A program made the translations under genes and the position numbers. Under the pieces are notes generated by a model. That model saw only the letters and a program-made list of their open reading frames with translations, ran no database searches and was not told the DNA's origin. From Paralvinella palmiformis (lineage: Eukaryota > Annelida > Polychaeta > Terebellida > Alvinellidae): DNA of 64,000 bases. How positions within the stretch are numbered: position 1 is the stretch's first letter; each line of letters opens with the position of its first letter. Location of the stretch: NCBI GenBank assembly GCA_025642065.1, contig JAODUP010001173.1:1-64000 (forward strand), in the 5' to 3' direction. Shown in pieces: positions 34,146 to 47,140 of this stretch.

Positions 34146-34614
34146 ATAGCTGCTAAGATAGAGTATAAGAAATTCTGAATGGAATATCTGATTCATCAAT
34201 GGGGATGAATCCAGACCATCACCTTTTCCTAACGAGATGTATAATTTCTCATCATTCTGTGTGTGTGTGTGTGCATGTGTGCGTGCGTGTGTGCGCGCGC
34301 GCGAAACTACATGTACAAAGTCTACATTTACCTGACATTCAACCATTGGAAAATACATTTATTTCAGTGAAGAAATTGAAAATAACATGATGACTACAAA
34401 ATATGGCCAGCAGTCACTTATGTCAGTATGGCACAGAATACATGGTGTGTACATGCCACCCCCCCCCACACATGACTATCATTATGTCTGGTCTATCAAA
34501 ATTATGAGACACCTTTAGGTCAACACATCAATGCAGCTTCTCTTTACATGAAATGCGCACACAATAACAGAATAAAAAATAACAGAGCAAATATGACGTC
34601 TATTAAAATGCAAA

Positions 34615-34654
<40 letters not shown>

Positions 34655-35433
34655 AAATAACCATAACCATCTATACTGCAACACACATCCGAACTAAATA
34701 AAAATCCATAATTATGCAGACATGTAAAAAGTTATTTCTATATTTCCCTGAACAAAGGTCATCAGTGGTACCTGCCCACCCTGACCCCTACTATAAGGCC
34801 AGACTTTTATACTGTTACTGTTAACATCAAAATGGCACTCATTCATTTATCACAAAATTAATTTCATCATCTGCATATTATCACAATACTAATTAGATGT
34901 CGATCATGACTATCACACACTGTGTTCATATTTCAGCCGATTTTATGATATTTCTCAACCATACCCTCATCGGCTTGGCATGTGGTGAATGTTCACAGAA
35001 AACTACCATACAGTCGGCAGGCATGACAATATATGTTTGTTCACTAAAAACATGAACGTCTAATGGTCTACTCATCAATGAAATGCTGATAACAATAACA
35101 CTAGTTAAATAATATTAATAATAATAATAATTATATTAATTAAACTGTTAGACACGAGTTGCTTCACAAGACCAGGTTTTCAGTATCTCTTTCCGATGCT
35201 CTTTCCAACATTGTCTCTCTGTCAGCTCTAAAAAGCATCGCAAAAATAGTAAAACAATAAATAGTTAAACTAGATACAGAAAAAAACCCATGAAAGGTAA
35301 GAAATTATTAAATGATTTCAACGAAGATGATTCCAGTATTAAATCCATATTAAGATGTATATTGCTGTTTATAATTAATATAGTTCTTTAGTGCTAGAAA
35401 TATTACATTTACCAGCAGGAATGTAGTTATTAT

Positions 35434-35471
<38 letters not shown>

Positions 35472-35709
35472 GTTTTTGATCAATGTATTCTGTTTTTGTA
35501 TGTAATTTGCTGTAATTGTATGATGTTGAATACAATACTAATAATAATTAGACTATTAAGTTGATTTTATTGACAAGCAAGTCATCCGTCACAAGACTTA
35601 ATATTCCTAAATGGCAGAACCCAAGTAATATCAAACCATTAAAACTTTTTGAAGTTTTAGGATTAATTCCGACAATTAAATCCAGATTTCATAAAAAATT
35701 AATATTTAA

Positions 35710-35751
<42 letters not shown>

Positions 35752-35920
35752 AATATGCAGCAGGAAGTTACTGTAAATGGGACCTATAATTATCAGAGTT
35801 TTCATAAGAAGTGTTGTACAATGCATATATGATTTTAATCTGTTACCTATATAATTATCATTTACTTTAAGATTGTCGTTAGCCTAGACTGACAGATAAG
35901 ACAATACTTTGTCATATATA

Positions 35921-35943
35921 TATTATAATTATTATGTCATAAA

Positions 35944-35988
<45 letters not shown>

Positions 35989-36012
35989 TCTTATGACATA
36001 ATAATTATAATA
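35921..36012. repeat. Perfect 22-bp inverted repeat around a (TA)n core
   Basis: Arms 35921-35942 and 35991-36012 are exact reverse complements, and the 48-bp spacer is mostly TA, itself self-complementary, so the whole 92 bp could extrude as one hairpin. Confidence 0.9.
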
Positions 36013-36275
36013 ATAATAATAATGGCTGACAAGGAAGTTAATTTACGTGGCTGACTATCTCAAATGAGGATGACACGCAAGGGCTAATTTTAAACGCATT
36101 TAGACTTTACGCAAGATGGCATATTCTGTGGAGAAAACCTTGCAAGTTGTTTGGCCGAATGAAGAACTCCTCCTACTATAGCGCCACAGCCTGAATTCGA
36201 ATCTCCAACCTCCGGCACAATAACTAAATGCTCCCACGATTAATGTCAGAAAACATCACCACTAAGTTCAGTGAA

Positions 36276-36631
36276 CTCCGGTGGCCTAGTGGTTAAGTAC
36301 CCGGCACTTGGTGTCAACAGTCACAGGTTCGAACCCCGCAAGAGGTCGAAACTTTTCCAGAGATTAATTTCTCGGCTCACAACATCGTGGGTGGCTTACA
36401 ACATTAAACGGTGCTGCCATCTCCACTGAATTAGTTAAAAATAAAGGGGGACGTTAAAACCTCCCTGAGGACATAAAACACTCTGGCAGTGACCACCCTC
36501 AGGGTATTTAGGCTCCATCTTTCCGTACTGCTCCCCTGTGAGTGGTGGGGGGAGGAGGTTCCTCAACCACTCCAATATAGATGCTGTGCCTAATAAGCAA
36601 CAGCCTGGGGATTCTCCCCGAACAACAAAAC
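36276..36631 (+). mobile_element. tRNA-derived SINE family B, long copy, Flower intron 4
   Basis: The head has a near-perfect A box (GGTGGCCTAGTGGTTAAGTA) and B box (CAGGTTCGAACCCCGC), about 75 bp like a tRNA-Ser/Leu-type gene. It is followed by a 250-bp body (ACGTTAAAACCTCCCTGAGG) and an A/C-rich tail (AACAACAAAACAAACAAG). Different from family A. The canonical boxes suggest it is relatively young. Confidence 0.8.
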
Positions 36632-37054
36632 AAACAAGAAACCACTAAGTTGGGACATTTTCATTTTAAGGGTTGTATTCACCACGAGTGAGGAAGGAAT
36701 TCTCTTCACATTGATGTCCTTTTTCTACATGGACACATACACATTCCGCCCAGTTCTGTAAATGGCTTAGAGACAGTGTTGTTTCAAGATGGTTGCAATT
36801 TACATGGTATATTTGCAAAGTGTATAACCTGGGGGGGGGGGGAGGATCACTCTGATATATCAATTTGTCCATTTAGAATTACTAATATAAAGGCCTCTAG
36901 AAGCTGAAGTAAGAAATCTTGATATTTTTGTGATTATGGAACTCAATAAATGACAAACATGTTCTGTAAATTGGAGGTTTACAAGTGTTGTTCAACAAAC
37001 ATACAAGTAGACTATTACTATCTATTATTATTTTTAATATCTAGACCACAGTAA

Positions 37055-37100
<46 letters not shown>

Positions 37101-37912
37101 CAGGCATTGACATTAACTTTTGATTTCACCTGACCTCCCAAAAAATTCACCTGCCCAGATTTTATGCGTATGAGACATGCCAATACATTTTTGTACGATT
37201 TAATTATCTTCAAAGCTGAGAAGCCACGTCTCCAATTTTTTGTGCCACCAGTTTTTTTAGATGTCCTTGAGATTCCCAGTTGGATCATATGGTATCAATT
37301 TTGTACGAATTACAGCCATCACTAAAGGAAGTTTGGGTTTCTCCCACATGGCAAATGGAGTAAATCTAGCCACAATTTGAGTTCTCCATCTGGATTCTTT
37401 TGTTTTCTTCATAGCTTAACTTGGAGGCTTTCCTTTTTTCTGTCTTACATACACTATTATTGTTTTCATGTGTGTTAATACTATTTTTAAAACCAAACTT
37501 AGCAAGACCAAGCTGCTGATATGCCATCTTGAATCTCCATAGACACTTATTCTATGAGAAACACGATGCGTAATTATTGGTCAATAGTGGGGGATGGGGG
37601 GCCTATCACCGCCCAATGAAAAGAGCTACTGCATCATGGCTTGACTACCCACACAAAGTTTTTGCGGTTTGCACATAATAAAACACTGATATTATACTGT
37701 GTATATAACCAGTGAGAATTATGTTTACAACAAATTCTTGTAGACAATTGTTTACTGTGATGTTGATAAGTGTGGTGGTGCTTTGTAAGTTATGGTTGAC
37801 TGGGATGATTTTGTGCCAGACAAACGGACCTGCTCAGTCGGACATGACACCGAACAAATCACTTGTCTGACAGTGGCTGTCACCTGCCCTGGGTAGTCCT
37901 TAATGTATATGC

Positions 37913-37915
<3 letters not shown>
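37101..37915. mobile_element. hAT-like non-autonomous element, Flower intron 4
   Basis: Ends CAGGCATTGACATTAAC and, reversed, CAGGCATATACATTAAG match at 14 of 17 positions. Flanks are TA-rich, so the 8-bp duplication cannot be judged. A minus-strand segment (37300-37520) is rich in Lys and Ser and may be a transposase leftover; no catalytic motif is seen. Confidence 0.55.
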
Positions 37916-37947
<32 letters not shown>

Positions 37948-38380
37948 CAGGAATATATAATGGAAAATGTAATGATGAAGTTGCTTTCTGTTCAGCTATA
38001 GACTCATAACAATAACAACACCAACAAAAAGACATTTAAGAGCTGCAGAGTGAAAACAAAAGATTAATAAATAAATATATACAATAAATGGAATAACAAC
38101 ATTGGTAAAAAAAAGGTGGTGTGTTCAGGTTGCTAACTCAAATCACAAGTATAAATATTTATATAACTATGATTTCCTGCTACCTTAACTAAGATAACTT
38201 ATGGAAGGACATCATACCAACATTTTAAAAACATTTCAATTCTTTTACACTGTCTTGCATCACCTGACCAGATGACGCGATGTCACAATGAATGACACCG
38301 TATCGCCTGATCAGAAAGATATCATGTCATAACGAATGACATCAACATATCAGGTTATCTAACACTAAGATAATACTCAC

Positions 38381-38488
38381 TTTTTTCCAAGAGCCATCAG
38401 GCCATATATGACTCCGACGGCGAATATTAGTCCGCTGCCAAATAACGTATTGAGGCCAAAACAAATGGCTATTGGAATTATTGCTAGA
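38381..38488 (-). CDS. fwe: Flower exon 4
   Basis: 108 nt, GCAG acceptor, GTGAGT donor. Encodes the last membrane helix and the hallmark [20 protein letters not shown]; Drosophila Flower has G-S-G-L-I-F-A-T-G-V-V-Y-G-M-M-A-L-G-K-K. Confidence 0.95.
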
Positions 38489-39325
38489 CTGCAAAGGAAC
38501 AAAGGATATATAGAACAGCTTTAATTTATTACATGATAACAATAATTGTGTGTGTGAGAGAGAGAGATAATATAGGGAACTATACATAGTCTTTTGTTAA
38601 TTTCCAACATAAACATTACAGAATCAGTTTATCCCAAAACTTATATTGTCAACTCCTGTACCGACACTGATATCTACATGACATAGAACTCTCACTACCT
38701 TTTCAATAAAGTTGGACCTTAACCATCATAATATTTGGCAAAACAACTCATTAAAATTACGTTGTAGGTTTTGTGAACCAAGAGACAGTATTATAATATT
38801 ACAGGTTGTAATGTAAAACACTTGCAGCCTTTTATGAACCCTGTATGACTGGCATTTTGATTGTACATGGATGCATTATGGTGATGATGTTCTTCCACAA
38901 AGGTGACTTAAACGTGGGCTATGTGTAATATTTAATATATATCTATCAACAGTAAATTTTGAATGACAGCATTATTAATATTTTGTAGCCACTAAAATGT
39001 GTTGTACTTACTGCAACTTTGAAATTACCATGACAGTGTAACCAGTTATAACAATGCTAAAATATTACAACAAATTGAACATTGATTATCCCCCCTAAGA
39101 TTCCACTGCATCTGATCAATTGTTGATGAATTTTGCATTGTACTGTGACTATGCCCAGCTCCTATATTAGGTGCATCACTGAGCTCAATTCTTTTCAAAG
39201 ATATTGATGCTACAGAAGTTTGTTATTATTATTAACTGAAAACTGGTGGACACACACACAGAGATAGATTGAAAGAAAGAGTTCAAAATCATACAATTGG
39301 ACATTACATGAGAAGAAAAACTTAC

Positions 39326-39451
39326 ACGCCATAGATGATAGCTTTCTGGAAGTACGTTCTACGCTCAGCAAACGTTGCAATAGGCTTTGTTACCTCAACA
39401 AACTGACAACACATGGGTACCTCAAATATTAACACCAGGAAAGCCACTGCA
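39326..39451 (-). CDS. fwe: Flower exon 3
   Basis: 126 nt, ACAG acceptor, GTAAGT donor. Encodes V-L-I-F-E-V-P-M-C-C-Q-F-V-E, aligned with L-L-E-A-P-C-C-F in the fly protein. The glutamate in this helix, thought to matter for ion permeation, is kept. Then F-A-E-R-R-T-Y-F-Q-K-A-I-I-Y-G. Confidence 0.94.
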
Positions 39452-39970
39452 CTGTAACAAACAAAATAGATCAACCACATTAATAACCTCTTCAGTTAAT
39501 ATACTTCAGTAATATGTAAACACATCCTAACTTGTTAGTAATTAAATACACTTACAATCTATATACTTTAAGCTTTGAGCTTGTCACAACTGTGACACAT
39601 GGCCAAGGGGTGACTCTCTAAGCAAACAAATGCCACAAACAATGCTATAAGCCAGATTTTAACCTCCAAACCTGGAGCTTTGCAAGAGCTCTTTGTTAAA
39701 TATTGTCTCCTATTTCAATTATTTAACCCTGTTATTGTTATTAGTTGAACGGAAATACTCAAATCAGATCAATGAGTTATCTAGATTCTGTACTGTACTT
39801 GTTATAATTTAATAAAAGAATATAGTTTGAAACCATTACTTCTTATAATCTACTGTCTGAAAACCAACTCCCATAACCTAGTTGTGCAGCGGTACTCAGT
39901 GGCAAATGGTATTATTCTTATACTAATCTAAACACAGACAAACAATATTGTTAAAAAAAAGTAAAGGTTG

Positions 39971-40123
39971 CTGTTTTACGACCACTTTTGTGCACATGGT
40001 AGGCTAAATGGCAAAGCGACAATAATGAGGCAAAGTGAAAGATGAAACACCCTTCCGGGGTTTGAACCCAGGCCCAATAGATCTGTGGCCAACCATGCTA
40101 CCAGTCAGGCCATGGAGGCACCC
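39971..40123 (-). mobile_element. SINE family A copy, Flower intron 2
   Basis: TTTTACGACCACTTTTGTGC, GGGGTTTGAACCCAGG (B box) and GGCCATGGAGGCACC (head end) on the reverse strand. Confidence 0.8.
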
Positions 40124-40286
40124 AAATATTCTTTAACAAATCTCTATAGTTATAATGATAAGTAAACATGACAGTTACTTGCTGGGTATCACTTATCATC
40201 TCATAATTTAGCAGCATTATCAGAGCTACTAAATAATCACCCCACACACTCTATAACTGCTTAATGACTCTTGTTTCATACCAGAT

Positions 40287-40518
40287 CAGACATGGGGTCA
40301 ATTGCATTTCCAGATAAAATTTATCAATTCCAATTTTATAAAATATTTTATAAATATTTCTTAATTAAACAATGAAATGGTAAATTAATTTGTGGATTTA
40401 ATATTTTTGTAGCAAAGTTCAATTCAGAATTTATCAATTGCATTTTTTTAAATAAGCAATTCCAATTCCGGAATTGACCATCAATTCCAATTCTGGAATT
40501 TAATTGACCCCATGTCTG
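40287..40518. mobile_element. Full CAGACATGGG MITE with perfect 17-bp TIRs, Flower intron 2
   Basis: CAGACATGGGGTCAATT at 40287-40303 and its exact reverse complement at 40502-40518 bound a 232-bp AT-rich element. The interior carries AATTCCGGAATTGA blocks near the right end. No clear target duplication was seen. Partial copies at 29485, 44191 and 46526. Confidence 0.8.
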
Positions 40519-40729
40519 TTAACTAGATTACTGTTATTATTTTATTACACACAATGGGGCAGCCCGATTTTAATGAGTGTAGGTCAAGAAGGGTATGCCT
40601 GTGAGAAGATTAGAATGGCTGTGCTCAGGAATTAGTCCTTGACTCAAATATATAAGCAGGGCTACTTATATTATAACATAACTCATCCTCGCAAATATGA
40701 CTTGGTTTCATGTTTTGTCTTTGACTTAC

Positions 40730-40805
40730 ATTTGAATGATTCCAGCACCAATACATCTTGGGGCCAAGATGTTAATGAAGCAAAATATACCAAGTATAAT
40801 GGCAA
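40730..40805 (-). CDS. fwe: Flower exon 2
   Basis: 76 nt, ACAG acceptor, GTAAGT donor. Encodes I-A-I-I-L-G-I-F-C-F-I-N-I-L and C-I-G-A-G-I-I-Q, matching the A-G-I-I-Q segment of fly Flower in the first and second membrane helices. Confidence 0.92.
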
Positions 40806-40977
40806 CTGTAAAAACAAGAGACAGAATGTTAATATTGAATTCAAATTTATTTTTATCAACTTTCCTTACAACATGTTACATATTAATAATATTGGTCATT
40901 AATAATTGAATATTATAACCTAATTAAAACTAGAAACACACGAGTAACATTTATTATATTCAATCAATAAATTTCTT

Positions 40978-41013
<36 letters not shown>

Positions 41014-41830
41014 GTTTATTTTTAAATAACCCTGATACTTAGTAATTTTAAAACAACACATGAATGATAACAGCCTCCTACCATTTGTTACTTTGTGATG
41101 TGCACATAAGTAAATTAGCATGGTTTAACAAAAATGGCACAGAAAAGGTCACAAAGTAAAAAAAAAAATAGTTGATGGTTAGTGAACACTCCCATAACAA
41201 CATATATTTCAGTCTAATCTTACCTGAATTAATTTTAGAAAGTTTTCATTTGATTTCAGTTGAATTTTTTAGAAGTTACTTGTTTCAAATAGTCTTGGAG
41301 GTAAATTGTTTTACTTCAACTTAGACACACCATTTAAGTAAGTCAGCCCATTATCCCCCCCCCTCTGTATATGCCATGCACATGTGTGTGTGAATGTAAG
41401 TATGTATGTACGCTGAACAAAGCCAGGGTTCGTGTAAACAAGGTGACAAATATTATGACCTAAAGCAAGCTACAATCTACAGGACAGAGGCATAGTTCAA
41501 CTCTGAAACAGCGATTAGATAATTACAACCAGACAGTGTTAATGTTTTATATTCCACTGATAACAGTCAGCAGTACCAGCTCTGATTGTGAACATCATCA
41601 TCATCATCATCATACACCAGTCACTGTCTCATAAAAGCCAAGAGAGCAGAATTACTCAAGAAAAGGACAAAAGTATCTGACATTGTTAGAATGATCGGAT
41701 ACATTGTTGTCTTTACACTTCATTGGTAAGTAAGCATTATTTGGTGCCACTCAAAATAATTTCAGAACTCTACACAACAGAGGTATAACTGGTACATCAG
41801 TAATAAGTTATCACCCATTAGATGGATGGC

Positions 41831-41907
41831 GCTGAAATTGAAACATGGATGGATGCTATTGGTATCTAATAGATACCAATAGCATCCATCCGTGTTTCAC
41901 TTTCACT
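41831..41907. repeat. Near-perfect 37-bp-arm hairpin with 3-base loop, Flower intron 1
   Basis: Arms 41847-41867 and 41871-41891 are perfect 21-base complements around AAT; with a few mismatches the pairing extends outward to about 41831 and 41907. Confidence 0.85.
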
Positions 41908-43707
41908 GTGTGTGTAAAACAAACTGCCAACCCTAATGTAGGTACAGTAGCATGAGAGATAAGAATGCTGATTTAAATCTGACATTGGGCTGATTTTATA
42001 CATTCGGAAATAAAGTCACAAACACCATGATTTATGGGGGCAATTAAGTCACTAATCCAATGACGATAGGTGTCAGTATGAGATGGGGATCATCAGACCA
42101 GAGGATTAACAATTGGGCTCATATGTTATGGTCATACATTCAGTAAGTGTCGCCTAGAATTGGTGATTAGGGTATCATGGGACAATTGCATCCAGTGGTG
42201 ATTTGATTTGATACTTGGTGATTATTAATTGCCAAATTAGGTTTTGTGCTTTCTGTATCAATTAAATACACATACTTGTTTAACTGATCAATGCATTATA
42301 CAATATGTAGAAATACTAACACTATGTTACAATGAACAGACATTATTAATATTTGATTTTATTATGATTTTCACAGTAAAAATCCTGTTTTTACATGATG
42401 TTAAATAAGAGTGTTAATAGCGTCTGTGTAAAAACCCTGCCAACCCTGGTATCTATATAAAACTATACAGTGTCTACACTTAGATTAGTCAACTAGAGAA
42501 ACATAGAGATAAGAAACTGATAAACTATGACAGCCATTGATGTTAACACTATCGTTTATGCTATCTGCAACCTTAAAATAAAATTTACATCATCTGCCAT
42601 TGTCTGATACCAGAAGCCTTAGCACTAGCAGTGAGTGCCAATTAAATACATACTAAGTAATTATTCCTGTTAATACCAAATTGGAAAAAAATATAAGAGA
42701 GACCAACATAAAATATTATTTTACATTCATGTTTGTAATATATAAATATACTAATTCTGATATAATGATAATCCACAAGTAGTTCTAACCAAAACAGATT
42801 AAAAATAATAAAATCACCAAATATAGTGATAGTTTATGGCGTCATAAAGGTATTTACGACAGACATTATGCTCTAACCATTAACATTGTTGTATAAATTC
42901 AGATGCTCCAAGAGACACAAGAGTGGTCAGACAGAAACTGGAAAGTTCTGATTTCAAAGTGTATATCTCCACAATCATAACAAGACAGCTTGGCCCAGAT
43001 ATAGCCATTTTGTTTTAGATACCAATCTGCTGGACACAGCCCTGCATTAAATTTAAAATCATTTTGAACAGCCAGTGGGTTGTGCATGCTGAGCAAAATT
43101 CTATCTCTGCCCAGGTTTTGTTCTCATAACGAATTCATATCAAAACAGAAATGGACCCAACCTCAGGTTCCTTCAGGCTTCAGCAGTTGAAATTAGATAC
43201 TCTTTTTAGATCAGCTATCAAAGACTTGTAGTTTCTTTTATTTAAAATAGACCTTTAAATGCATTTACAATGCTACAAAAACATTGAAGTTTACAAATTA
43301 TGAAATAAACTTTATGAATGTGAAACTTTATTTGCCATAGTCAGGATTAGTGAATTACTCTGAGGGCTAATATATTTTCTGAGTTGCTAGTACTGTGGAT
43401 TAGTAATGGATTCTAATTAGTTTCTAACCCCGATACACACACACACATATATATATATATACAATAGCTGTTAATTATTCAAGGCATAACAATCAACTGA
43501 GATTATTTCAGCATTAACTTTAGTGGTTAAATATAATACTAGTAATAGATCTGATTTATTAGTTGATAAAGTGCTTTCTCCTATCTAAACAAGCAGCCTT
43601 GACTTTAGTATAACCCAACTTTTATCCAGAGGTTCAACTTACTGAACACAAGTTTGTATATTTTTATGTGCAAATATGAGAGACCTACTTTTGATGTTGA
43701 TGATAGA

Positions 43708-43880
43708 TGTTTTACGGCCACTTTTGTGCACATGTTAGGCTAAATGGGCCGAGCGACCTCCAAAGGTAATGAGATGAAGTCAAAGACGAAATAACCTTCA
43801 GATATGCCCATGCCGAGATTCGAACACGGTGGTGGTGATCTGTGGTTCAACACGCTACTGCTAGATCATGGAGGTGCCCT
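43708..43880 (-). mobile_element. Full-length SINE family A, Flower intron 1
   Basis: The most complete reverse copy: TTTTACGGCCACTTTTGTGC, GACCTCCAAAGGTAATGAG, GAGATTCGAACACGG (B box) and GATCATGGAGGTGCCC (head). Confidence 0.85.
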
Positions 43881-44190
43881 CTACTTTTGATCTAATTATT
43901 TTTTCTCAAAACTATGGATAGACTACAAAGGTAGAAAGGAAATATTCAAAGCCTGTCTAATATTGACTTGAATGAGAGGAAAGCACTAAAACAACACTAC
44001 AGTAGCTTAACCAATTTGTCAAACAACAATATTTTAATGCAGAACTTTCATACCAAGGTCTGCATAATAAGATAAATCCCATTTTAGCAGAAAGCAAATG
44101 ATGTAGATCTAAATGCCATTTTAAATCACATCTCAGAAGTGCAAACATCTTTGTCATCTATAACAGATCTACTAGTCTACTAGTTGTGAG

Positions 44191-44260
44191 CAGACATGGG
44201 ATCAATTCCATTTTGTCAATTCTAATTTCACATCAAATTTATCGATTCAAATGGGCCTTT
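44191..44260. mobile_element. CAGACATGGG MITE, left-end fragment
   Basis: CAGACATGGGATCAATTCCA continues with the AT-rich MITE body for about 70 bp and is then lost. Confidence 0.6.
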
Positions 44261-44697
44261 TCATGGAGATTGGCAATCTTTGACAAATTGGCCGACCAAT
44301 CAGGAGCTGGCTAGCTTTTTAAGTCCTTTCATAATAACAGTCATCGGGAGCAGTAATTTATTACGTTTTACTCTATTAATTTCATCTTTAGTTGCCATAC
44401 TGGTAGGTTATTCGATAAAATCAAATACTATTATCTGTTTGTGACATTTTAAAAGCAGATTAGTTAGTTGTGACTGTGAACTGAATTGTGAGAAAATAAT
44501 GACTCCCTTTTGTGGGTGAAATTCTGAATTGGATTTACTGAAATAATCGTTTACTCAGACCCTACACTTCAAATTAGTTGGGAAATGTAAAAGGTATATT
44601 CAGGCTTATTGTATAAAATATTTAACTCACAACTTATTTATAAATGTGGCCTAACAATTAGAAGAGATTATATTGATATTTCAGAAGAAGAAAAAAA

Positions 44698-44756
44698 CTC
44701 AGGTGGTACTGATATGTGGTACAACATGCTACCAACTAGACCATGAAGGTGCCCCT
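44698..44756 (-). mobile_element. SINE family A head fragment
   Basis: CTCAGGTGGTACTGATATGT and CTAGACCATGAAGGTGCCCC match the head of reverse copies. Confidence 0.65.
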
Positions 44757-44870
44757 ATAATGTATGTAGTCACTTCCTGCAGATCATCATCATCAATTAA
44801 CATCATTATCATCATTGGTGATTTTTAGTAGAGACTCCATGCCAGGGAGACTGAATGCCTTTACCATGTT

Positions 44871-45581
44871 CAGGGTTGACAATTTCTGTCAATTGCTGGT
44901 TTCTGCCAACAGGTAAGAAATAGGTTTCAGTCATCATTTTGGCAGAAATAGTCCAGTAGACCATGTGTTTCAGTAAAAATGGGCAATTAATTACTTATTT
45001 CATTGGTTGTTCTGTTAGGTTAGCATCTACCTGCTAGAAACCATCAAGGGATTGATCTTTGAAGATATTCTGCTTCAAATGAGAGTGTTTTCAACCTTTG
45101 GACTTGTGCACAACAAAATCCGACACCGACTTGGTGTGGCCAAGGCAGCAAAGTTGGTTCTCTGTTACAGGATGTTCAGAGGACATACAGACTTGGATTA
45201 TTCAATTCAACATTGTAGTACACCAAATCACAAAGGATTAGTGATTGGCTGATTACACTGACTTCTTTCATTTCTTTTCTAAAACTTGCCATGCTTAATT
45301 GCAGTTGAATCAATGCAGCAGCATAAACTCAGTTTTGATGTTATAACTTATGCTGTATGAATATCAACTAAATAAACTTGATTGTGTTTTTCAAATCAGT
45401 TGTTTCAGCCAATTTCCCTGTTCTTGAAACCCTTATGAATTCTCAACTAGAAATCCTTAAGAAGCATCCCACAGTCTTACTATAGTATAAATCTAGAACT
45501 TCAATAGCTAAACCAGTGGCTGCACCATCTTCAATAGCCCCCATTTTCAGAATTATTATTTCTGCTGGCAACCCAACCCTG
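44871..45581 (+). mobile_element. hAT element with perfect 8-bp target duplication and transposase C-terminal remnant
   Basis: The ends are CAGGGTTG and (reversed) CAGGGTTG, flanked by ACCATGTT at 44863-44870 and 45582-45589. The length is 711 bp. Inside, on the plus strand (about 45075-45180), the frame R-V-F-S-T-F-G-L-V-H-N-K and R-H-R-L-G-V-A-K-A-A-K-L-V matches the C-terminal dimerisation region of hAT transposases. The rest of the transposase is deleted, so it is non-autonomous. Confidence 0.8.
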
Positions 45582-46525
45582 ACCATGTTAGCAATATTGT
45601 TAGTTACAATGGTGTATTAGCGAGTGTTGATGTCAAACTCAGCAATGGTCTCTTCAAACGCATTGTACCAACCCCGAGTATTTACTCTAATTAGTTTATA
45701 TCCCAAGTAGGATTGTCATGGAAGAAATATTTCCGAATTAAAAATTAAAGGCCGGTATTATTTACCTGGCAGCTGGGTGCCAAACAATAGAAAATGGCCT
45801 CATTCATCCAGCAGCTGGGTTCTGAAGGAAAGTATCAGCGTCTACTTACCTGGCAGCCAGGTATACAATGCATTTTTGTTCTTGTTTAGCCAGCATTGCC
45901 AGGTGTGCAGTGACATGTATCTTCACTCAGTTACTGGCAAGCCCCGCTGGGTCATTGAAAAATGAGGACGCAATAATTTTTCCAGCAAATGGCATGTGCA
46001 CTAAATTTAAATAGCCTAGAAATCAAGGCTAAGCCCACATGCCCAAACCCAAATGGTACTTCAAAATAGCCCCCCAATGTCCTAGGCCTAAGGGTTATCT
46101 TTACCTCTGGTTAGAACATTTCCCTTTGCTTCGAGTGCAATAGGTACTGCCATATTTACAAAAGAACCTGAGGTAATTGTATTTCAGATATTCTCTGAAT
46201 GGCGTCTGTCCTGTGCGTAAATGTTTATTTGTAACTGTGATGGTATGACAGTAATCTTTAGTGAACTTAGTCTAAGTAGACACCTCAAATTTGGCAAGAT
46301 AGGCCTCAAAATTGAGGTATTAATAAATTTCTGGCCAACCTACAGCTCCTCTACCTCAACACTTCTGGCTGCTATTTTCCAGCAAGTTGTTAGCAAAACA
46401 GGGAATGTCGGGTGTGCAGACAGCAAAATCTTCACTGGGGAACCGAATCTCTGCCGGGTGGGCAGGAGACAAAATCTTCACCGGAGAACCGGCAGTCAGG
46501 TGAATAATGACTTAATTTCAATAAT

Positions 46526-46564
46526 TTGTTTAAATAAGCAATTCCAAAATTGACTCCATGTCTG
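46526..46564. mobile_element. CAGACATGGG MITE, right-end fragment
   Basis: TTTAAATAAGCAATTCCAAA then ATTGACTCCATGTCTG, the right terminus with one change. Confidence 0.6.
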
Positions 46565-47140
46565 TTTGTTATCTATATTACTTTATCACAGTCATATACT
46601 ATACAAGTGTCCAGTTTATAGCATGACGAGGGCAATGCCTTTTCATATCATATGTGATTTAGATCTATAGATAATAGAGGTCTAGTGAACAGCTGTTACC
46701 CAACTGACTACAAATCTTTGTACATCGTCACGTGATAGTGAGTTAAGAAAGCGCTAAACATCATTTACCATTACTCAAGCCATTCATTATAGCATAAATC
46801 AAACGGTACTACGCCAAGAACCCAGGTCACACCTAATTATCGCTCACAAATATCGAACTAGTTAATATAGATAGATCTAGTGTCAGCTGTGAGTAACCAT
46901 GTTTAGACTCTAGACCCCTCTTCGGCCTCTAATCTCTCCAGCACGTCGTCACTTGACTTGTCGATGTACATAATCAAAACAAATATATCTTGCTACTAAC
47001 TTAGTCCACACCGATGATGGTGGATAGGGATAATGAATTATATACTGCCTAAAGGCTTAAAGGTCTCCAGCATCCGTCTAACAAGACTGCTGGGGTGGCA
47101 ATAACCAACGAATAGATCTAGTCATCTAGTGTCTACTCAC

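Noticed and set aside
41580..41612. CRISPR-like or satellite array
   Set aside because: Only a short ATC microsatellite; no spaced direct repeats anywhere in the window fit a CRISPR array, and the DNA is eukaryotic.
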